Shown: positions 62,001-64,000 of the stretch, piece by piece
How the letters are laid out: every line of letters begins with the position of its first letter
Numbering within the stretch: position 1 is the stretch's first letter
Source of the DNA: Apostichopus japonicus
Lineage: Eukaryota; Echinodermata; Holothuroidea; Aspidochirotida; Stichopodidae
Assembly: GCF_037975245.1 (NCBI RefSeq)
Contig: NC_092561.1
Coordinates: 7,016,501-7,080,500 of the forward strand
Direction of reading: 5' to 3'
Length of the DNA: 64,000 nucleotides
The notes under the pieces: model-generated
The model's database searches: none
The model's input: the letters and a program-made list of their open reading frames with translations, nothing else
Told to the model about the DNA's origin: nothing
Position numbers and translations under genes: made by a program

Positions 62001-62110
62001 CGTTGGGACCCGCGTCCTTTCAAGAGGAGGACATCGAGAAACTGATCCGACCCAAGATGATCGATTCAATCTTCGCCTGTTCGTCGATGTCAGAAGAGAG
62101 TTTCGTTTGA
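31408..62110 (+). CDS. INSC: Inscuteable homolog (INSC), complete model of fourteen exons
   Basis: INSC is an adaptor that ties the apical Par3/aPKC complex to LGN (Pins) and so sets spindle orientation in asymmetric divisions. Join: 31408-35027, 49275-49337, 50114-50259, 50980-51043, 51442-51565, 52130-52182, 53501-53618, 55275-55388, 57476-57607, 58592-58763, 59508-59683, 60495-60741, 61525-61601, 61976-62110; 5241 nt, 1746 residues. All introns are GT/AG and phases agree throughout. Residues 1229-1746 match the human INSC core: VDSVQQW and CESMCILQ (LGN-binding segment), helical repeats with VANISF and KSAIALARLAKD, and the end MSEESFV, a class I PDZ ligand. Residues 1-1206 come from one exon and match nothing I know. 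The first 1206 residues could instead belong to an alternative transcript. Confidence 0.9.
35128..35133 (+). terminator. Candidate poly(A) signal after the giant exon
   Basis: AATAAA lies about 100 bases past the splice donor and the read-through stop at 35029. A second AATAAA is at 35400-35405. Either could end a short transcript that keeps only the giant exon. AATAAA is common in AT-rich DNA, so this is weak evidence. Confidence 0.25.
35285..35425 (+). mobile_element. Possible retroelement 3' end with A-tail
   Basis: A GC-richer block (TTCATTGCACGGCAGGGG, then GTGCCCGTTGG, then CTGGGAGTCCCAG) is followed by AATAAATTTCAC and a run of A. This looks like a short retroelement ending in a poly(A) tail, but I cannot name the family. 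Confidence 0.35.
36804..37345 (-). other. Unidentified open frames on the minus strand
   Basis: Two minus-strand frames have balanced, protein-like composition: one about 45 codons (37345 down to about 37205, containing ARFNSKVFGVCRVKL and ending EHTGK just before a donor-like AAG|gtgaga), and one about 98 codons at 37100-36804 (with NTGWPQNGALLASEQLD and KMEKLWHKFW). Between them is a 68-bp tandem duplication. I recognise no family. A decayed gene or mobile-element fragment is possible; chance is also possible. Confidence 0.25.
38420..38740 (+). repeat. Diverged repeat units with GGTCAAAGGTCA cores
   Basis: Three units about 120 bases apart share (A)GGTCAAAGGT-ATTT-GGGTC followed by a stretch like CAGGGGTCAAA-GGTGAAAATCTTGTAA. 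The middle unit contains a perfect DR1 direct repeat (AGGTCA A AGGTCA, 38553-38565), a nuclear-receptor-type site. Confidence 0.7.
38741..40974. other. INSC intron 1 sequence, nothing firm recognised
   Basis: Mostly AT-rich DNA with TA arrays near 39740-39765. The stretch 39961-40180 is richer in G and C than its surroundings and could hold an alternative first exon or promoter of a short INSC transcript, but no splice or promoter signal is decisive. Confidence 0.3.
40975..41251. mobile_element. hAT-type terminal fragment related to 54602-54693
   Basis: CAGGGTTTTACTAACTTTATCC, then a C run and ACAAACCCC, matches the reverse complement of the right end of the small element at 54602-54693. The 8-base TACTCTAG occurs at 40967-40974 and 41252-41259 and could be a target duplication, but the right end lacks the expected terminus, so the borders are tentative. 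Confidence 0.45.
41260..44647. other. INSC intron 1 sequence with a 165-bp duplication
   Basis: No gene recognised. A diverged tandem duplication lies at 42122-42445, and a G run at 41998-42008. The rest is AT-rich intron. Confidence 0.4.
42122..42445 (+). repeat. 165-bp imperfect tandem duplication
   Basis: ATATCTGTGGTTACCATGG, then AAATTGATT, GCTGTCTGGGA and TACCAAGAACATTG, occurs at 42122 and again at 42287. Each copy ends in a GTGAGGATATAT segment. Confidence 0.75.
44648..44814 (+). repeat. Diverged short tandem repeats
   Basis: Units built around GTCTAATGTAAGAAATA and GACAAGTG-T occur about four times with many changes, roughly every 50-60 bases. Confidence 0.55.
44815..44828. promoter_or_regulatory. 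RFX X-box match in INSC intron 1
   Basis: GTTGCCATGGTGAC fits RYYNYY-N2-RRNRAC. It directly follows a diverged tandem repeat. Function is inference. Confidence 0.3.
45103..45451 (+). mobile_element. TTAA-flanked miniature element, copy B
   Basis: Same family as 12282-12649 and in the same orientation. Starts TTAAAGGGTGTGAAGACTCG and ends GAGTCTTCAATGCCTTTAA. It is shorter than copies A and D by a small deletion near 45163. TTAA is present at both borders. Confidence 0.85.
46586..46885 (+). mobile_element. tRNA-derived SINE
   Basis: The head contains an A-box-like TGGCCGAGTGG (about 46597) and a B box GGTTCGATACC (about 46659), the pol III promoter of a class II type tRNA. The acceptor-stem ends do not pair, so it is not a tRNA gene. 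A body of about 190 bases follows, with a hairpin ACCCGTAAGCCCTTGCGGGT, and it ends in an ATT trinucleotide tail. Confidence 0.7.
47521..47912 (-). pseudogene. Degraded non-LTR retrotransposon, RTE-like C-terminus
   Basis: Read on the minus strand: CADQWLWGTTKDLDRKIDTF, then QRRLLRNILNIRW, an in-frame TGA after VAHR, then LRFFGHVARLQEDDPAKVAL and KPVGRPMTTLLGKI. The RFFGHVAR and GRP-TT motifs are typical of the end of endonuclease/reverse-transcriptase type LINE proteins. Clade assignment is tentative. The stop and missing 5' end show it is dead. Confidence 0.7.
47979..48546 (-). pseudogene. Degraded L2/CR1-like LINE 3' end
   Basis: Minus-strand frames read LDYCNNVLFGLPDSQLAKLQ, RIQNSAARLITRTSP and HITPILHDPHWL. 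After a frameshift near 48385 they read PVKLRIAYKLLLLKCIHDIE, then PHYLSELVQ. This is the usual reverse-transcriptase C-terminus of CR1/L2-type elements. The 3' end reads GCGCTATATAAGAACTG followed by TTATTATTAT, a typical L2-like tail. It is 5' truncated at a TA repeat near 48545. Confidence 0.8.
48547..49274. other. End of INSC intron 1, nothing recognised
   Basis: AT-rich intron. It ends in a good acceptor, TTTCTCACACATTTCAG, before exon 2. Confidence 0.5.
49275..49337 (+). CDS. INSC: INSC exon 2
   Basis: Encodes APPLSEVKSPMQAWVESSVL in the frame set by exon 3. Acceptor TTTCAG|AGC and donor TTCA|gtaagt. It needs phase 2 from upstream, which the giant exon supplies. Met 1218 here is a possible start for a short 529-residue isoform close in length to mammalian INSC. 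Confidence 0.85.
50114..50259 (+). CDS. INSC: INSC exon 3: LGN-binding segment
   Basis: Encodes LELTEVDSVQQWLFDIRTN, then TDCESMCILQGKS. The VDSVQ-W helix and E-MC-LQ motif match the mammalian INSC segment that binds the TPR repeats of LGN. Acceptor ATTACAG, donor AAAAG|gttaga, phase 1. Confidence 0.95.
50980..51043 (+). CDS. INSC: INSC exon 4
   Basis: Encodes GNVLKLKTASKCLSAKFSQL. Acceptor TTTCGTAG, donor CATCA|gtaagt, phase 2. The helical region starts here. Confidence 0.9.
51442..51565 (+). CDS. INSC: INSC exon 5
   Basis: Encodes KLTGEHSHDTWHSCRITLQE, then IQSMTKECAGFFVEVPSAVV. Acceptor CCTCCAG, donor TCTCG|gtgagt, phase 0. Confidence 0.9.
52130..52182 (+). CDS. INSC: INSC exon 6
   Basis: The smallest exon (53 bases). 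Encodes LQQGLLEECSKFKASIE. Strong acceptor TTCACACAG, donor AAGA|gtaagt, phase 2. Confidence 0.9.
52183..53500. other. INSC intron 6, nothing recognised
   Basis: 1.3 kb of AT-rich DNA with a C run near 53120 and a TA array near 53360. No mobile element identified. Confidence 0.5.
53501..53618 (+). CDS. INSC: INSC exon 7
   Basis: Encodes SEVNHSNFVQSESHLTSQLI and NLGEQCALFVETVQTKLIQ. Acceptor GTTTCACAG, donor TTCAG|gtagaa, phase 0. Confidence 0.9.
53644..54049. mobile_element. Foldback element with a 16-bp minisatellite in one arm
   Basis: The left end reads GGTTACATCTCTATGTTCC and the right end is its inverse, GGAACATAGGGATGTCACC. The flanks carry TCTTTCT on both sides (53637-53643 and 54050-54056), a probable target duplication. 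The left arm holds six tandem copies of TCTCTATGTTCCGACG (53651-53745); the right arm has about two decayed ones. The centre is made of short T-rich and A-rich segments that also pair with each other. It starts 25 bases past exon 7. Confidence 0.75.
54602..54693. mobile_element. 92-bp hAT miniature element with perfect 8-bp duplication
   Basis: Begins CAGAGGTTTTCTAACTGGGG and ends AACTT... in inverse form as AAAGTTAGGGAAACCCTG. AGTTAGGG flanks it exactly on both sides (54594-54601 and 54694-54701). CAGAGGTT-type ends with an 8-bp duplication are the hAT signature. A related end is at 40975. Confidence 0.9.
54779..54885 (+). repeat. G-rich minisatellite
   Basis: About ten imperfect units of the kind GGGTTGAGG or GGGTTGGGTTGAGG. 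The G runs could form a G-quadruplex on the + strand, which is the transcribed INSC pre-mRNA sense. Confidence 0.75.
55275..55388 (+). CDS. INSC: INSC exon 8
   Basis: Encodes ALVYSVQDSASEFNIMVSVK and TVHALITDYPSIKQILLR. Acceptor TTCTCACAG, donor CGG|gtaagt, phase 0. Aligns with the start of the armadillo-like region of mammalian INSC. Confidence 0.9.
56014..56403 (-). mobile_element. TTAA-flanked miniature element, copy C (with inner hairpin insert)
   Basis: Same family as copies A, B and D but in reverse orientation, TTAA at both ends. It contains a 25-base insertion (56159-56183) that begins CAGGGAGTT and ends AACTCCCTG, so it can fold on itself. CTGAGAT is repeated on each side of the insert (56152-56158, 56184-56190). 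Uninterrupted copies have the sequence only once. Confidence 0.85.
56404..57475. other. Rest of INSC intron 8, nothing recognised
   Basis: AT-rich intron with a 12-base C run near 57390. It ends in an acceptor TTCGTGTAG. Confidence 0.45.
57476..57607 (+). CDS. INSC: INSC exon 9
   Basis: Encodes EQIASALFQVCLQTSFAVSS, then LQLLSLQTIAKLCQDVDGRI. Matches the ALFKVC...LRTLASIC repeat of human INSC. Donor AAAAG|gtatta, phase 0. Confidence 0.9.
58213..58435 (+). repeat. Short tandem repeats in INSC intron 9
   Basis: TTTTAAAGAGGTTTAGAGAG-type units recur about six times, interleaved with a larger duplication that contains ACATGTACTAAAA and CTTCATCAG. Confidence 0.8.
58592..58763 (+). CDS. INSC: INSC exon 10
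   Basis: Encodes IGGIGYLTQMISSPASSEAL, then KIEAAALVGQLTAPE. Corresponds to the RAEAAAVVAQVTSP stretch of the human protein. Acceptor TCGTCACAG, donor ACTG|gtaaga, phase 1. Confidence 0.93.
58771..59138 (+). mobile_element. TTAA-flanked miniature element, copy D
   Basis: Same family as copy A. It starts TTAAAGGGTGTGAAGACTCG and ends CTTCAATGCCTTTAA. The TTAA begins eight bases into intron 10, just past the GTAAGAT donor, so the element leaves the donor consensus intact. Confidence 0.88.
59508..59683 (+). CDS. INSC: INSC exon 11
   Basis: Encodes ELMEQSTDPLVFLVISSTVA and NISFMGSVVYEYLAQQGTAG. Equivalent to the LASAALANITFFD armadillo helix of human INSC. Acceptor TTTGTAG, donor CAG|gtaggt, phase 0. 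Confidence 0.93.
60495..60741 (+). CDS. INSC: INSC exon 12
   Basis: Encodes LVTIFANMAEDQACRQESKR, GGISLLVTLLQTQ and EQIQQKSAIALARLAKD. Matches the TILANMS and VQQKAAVTLARLSRD segments of human INSC. Acceptor TTTACAG, donor GATG|gtaaga, phase 1. Confidence 0.95.
60742..61524. other. INSC intron 12, nothing recognised
   Basis: 783 bases of AT-rich intron without identifiable repeat or gene. Confidence 0.5.
61525..61601 (+). CDS. INSC: INSC exon 13
   Basis: Encodes GIPIFARLCKTSSYRNKSVP, then VLIACL. Matches LIELCRSPSERN...VLVACL of the human protein. Acceptor TTTCAG, donor TTTG|gtgagt, phase 0. Confidence 0.93.
61797..61960 (+). repeat. 56-bp repeat in three copies before the last INSC exon
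   Basis: CTGCCCCTTTAACTTGTCTG occurs at 61826, 61882 and 61938, each followed by a CAG. The third copy supplies the pyrimidine tract of the real acceptor (CAG at 61973-61975). The first two create decoy acceptors at 61855 and 61909. Confidence 0.85.
61976..62110 (+). CDS. INSC: INSC terminal coding exon with PDZ ligand
   Basis: Encodes AALRRLHHALGPASFQEEDI, then EKLIRPKMIDSIFACSSMSE and ESFV, stop TGA 62108-62110. Human INSC ends in the same ESFV, a class I PDZ-binding tail. Acceptor GTCAAACAG. Confidence 0.95.
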   Translation, partial: AALRRLHHALGPASFQEEDIEKLIRPKMIDSIFACSSMSEESFV

Positions 62111-64000
62111 AGGGTCATCTATGGTTGCTTTCAGATATGCTGGAAAACCCAGCAGAATGGTCACCTGTGGTCGAACATATTTAATCCACGTTTTGGATTA
62201 ATTCCTGCTCGGCACAGTAACCGGGCAGAGACATTTACATCGTCAAATTTGACCCTCCCCATCCTCGGAGAGGCGTAATCTGAAGAGGTGGATCAAACTC
62301 CTAGGAGGATTGCTTGAAAAACTTCTGGCTGATATTTGCAGGCAATACCGATGAAAATTTTATGGCGAGGTGAGGCTGATCGTGGGAAGCCAAAAAGTTG
62401 TTTGAGGCTGAGAGTGCTCGGGCAAAGTGTAATCATGGATAAGACGCACAAAGGAAATGGACTATAACAGAGTGATACTTCACTAAAGACCCACGGAGTT
62501 AGAAAGGTAACTCCATGCTTAACCTTACACTGCCATGATAATGTATGGATGGTAACACTCGAGATATTTAAGGGAACTTGAGGTTGGGAGTAGTCAGACT
62601 CCATCTTGGATGGCTTTTCTTTAAAAGCCGTGGAGATCTATGAAATATGTGGAGTATATATCTGTGGGATACACAATACCCATTCCAACAGTAGATCGGG
62701 TTGGGTGGCTTGGTTGGTCTATTGTTCGCAGATCTTTACTCTGATGATGGAGAAACAACTTCTTGTTGAGCAGGTCAAGGAAATTCAGAACAGAAGTTAA
62801 CTATGAACATTCACATATTAACTATGAACTATATTAACTATGAACTATGTTAACTATGAACATTCATATATTAACTATGAACTATGTTAACTATGAACTA
62901 TGTTAACTATGAACTATATTAACTATGAACATTCATATAAGTTATCCATATTTTGTGTATCATCTGTATGAATCATTCACATAAACAGAACTCCATATAT
63001 CGCAGGACTCGGAAGCGGGAAAAGGGGAGAGTGAGGGTGGGAGCGGGCGGAACCTAGTGCTCTCAATATGTTTGACAGCAACTTTTCAAACAGGTGTGGT
63101 GACACAACAGGAAGCGATGGAGGATAAAGTAACCACCATTTATATAAATTTTCTTTGAAGGAATTCTGTTATATTGTGACTCACCACAACTCTCATTTAC
63201 TTAAAGGAGTTACAAAGTGTCAGATTAAAACGTAAACCAAACAGGGTACAAAGAAGCACATTGGTCTGATTCCCATCTTTGGTAGCTTGTTTTTTGGCTG
63301 TGATATTCGATTTTGAAATTTACTATTCTTATATAATGCAAATTGTGCAATCATTTGTGATGTCCTACATAGACAACACATAAAACTCACTGATGCAATT
63401 CGGACCCCACCAGAATTGAAATCACTTTTTCTTTTAGTGCGGTGTCACTAAATCACACCTCGACATAAATAACATCCTGTGACACAGTTAACAAATAATT
63501 ATCCAAGAGTTTGTTTAATCTTCGCAAGTTTTATGGAAAACGAAATCAGTTGATTCTCTGTAGTCCGTGTATGAAATCAGAGATTATCGTGTGTTAATAA
63601 TACCACATAAAACAGAATATTTTGTTTTAATCCAGGAAGATGCCGGTATAAAGCTGTGAGTTGGATTAATGTGCTTTATATCACATCACTAGCTTTGTGT
63701 TATATTTATATTTTTATTTCTCAGACTTTGTAATTCCTTTGAATTATTTCTCACCACAGTGGCTAGCTAGTGTATTTAAGAGGTTTCGTCTTGAAAAGTT
63801 ATTTATTATAAATAAGAACAAGAACAAGGTTTTCAAAGACACTCAAAAACATTTATAATTTCTTTGTATATTGCTATATTATCATTTTGTACCACTTTTG
63901 TTTTTTTCTCCCATTTGAGTAATATAAAGCAGCGAACATTAGCGATAAAAAATTACATTGTATTGTCTTTAATTCATTACGTGATATATCATGAAATGTG
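62111..64000 (+). other. INSC 3' UTR and flank
   Basis: Follows the INSC stop. A short tandem repeat of the kind TTAACTATGAAC (62798-62940) lies within it. No canonical AATAAA was found here; AATATA at 63921 and ATTAAA at 63223 are variant signals. The transcript may end beyond the window. Confidence 0.5.
62798..62940 (+). repeat. Short tandem repeat in probable INSC 3' UTR
   Basis: TTAACTATGAAC followed by TATG, TATA or ATTCATATA repeats about nine times, with a unit of roughly 15-24 bases. Confidence 0.85.

Overview
This is animal nuclear DNA. It has long introns with GT...AG borders, small exons and many transposon-derived repeats. Two genes can be read with confidence, both on the + strand: the 3' part of a synaptotagmin-1-type gene (last six coding exons, 9087-17600) and an inscuteable (INSC) homolog (fourteen coding exons, 31408-62110). 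The protein sequences and the repeats (hAT and TTAA-type miniature elements, an L2/CR1-like tail, a tRNA-derived SINE, echinoderm-style GGTCAAAGGTCA repeats, many long G or C runs) suggest a marine invertebrate deuterostome, most likely an echinoderm and perhaps a sea cucumber. That assignment is inference.

Layout. Bases 1-9086 show no recognisable coding exon. The missing synaptotagmin N-terminus (lumenal end, membrane segment, start of the linker) must lie upstream or have escaped me. A compact CRE, CCAAT and RFX X-box cluster sits at 2373-2461. From 9087 to 17600 the exons encode the acidic linker, C2A and C2B. From 17601 to 31407 there is synaptotagmin 3' UTR and intergenic DNA, with a composite transposon at 23487-25660 that carries a nested hAT-type element. 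From 31408 to 35027 one uninterrupted 3.6-kb exon encodes about 1206 residues of polar, probably disordered protein. It ends in a good splice donor whose phase fits the INSC exons 14 kb downstream. The 14.2-kb intron is full of mobile-element debris. From 49275 to 62110 thirteen small exons encode the conserved INSC core: the LGN-binding segment, a helical/armadillo region and a C-terminal PDZ ligand ending in SFV. The rest is 3' UTR or flank.

Function. Synaptotagmin-1 is the calcium sensor of synaptic-vesicle fusion. INSC links the Par3/aPKC polarity complex to LGN (Pins) and so orients the mitotic spindle. Nothing in the sequence says the two work together. They are neighbours in the same orientation, about 14 kb apart.

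The most unusual item is the giant exon. The joined INSC model is 5241 nt (1746 residues), while human INSC is about 580 residues, so roughly two thirds of the predicted protein is an unfamiliar N-terminal extension. Other notable items are a four-copy TTAA-flanked miniature element family (one copy 7 bases from a splice donor), a copy containing a 25-bp hairpin insertion with a 7-bp duplication, a foldback element with a 16-bp minisatellite in one arm, a 92-bp hAT miniature element with a perfect 8-bp duplication, and a triplicated decoy splice acceptor before the last INSC exon.
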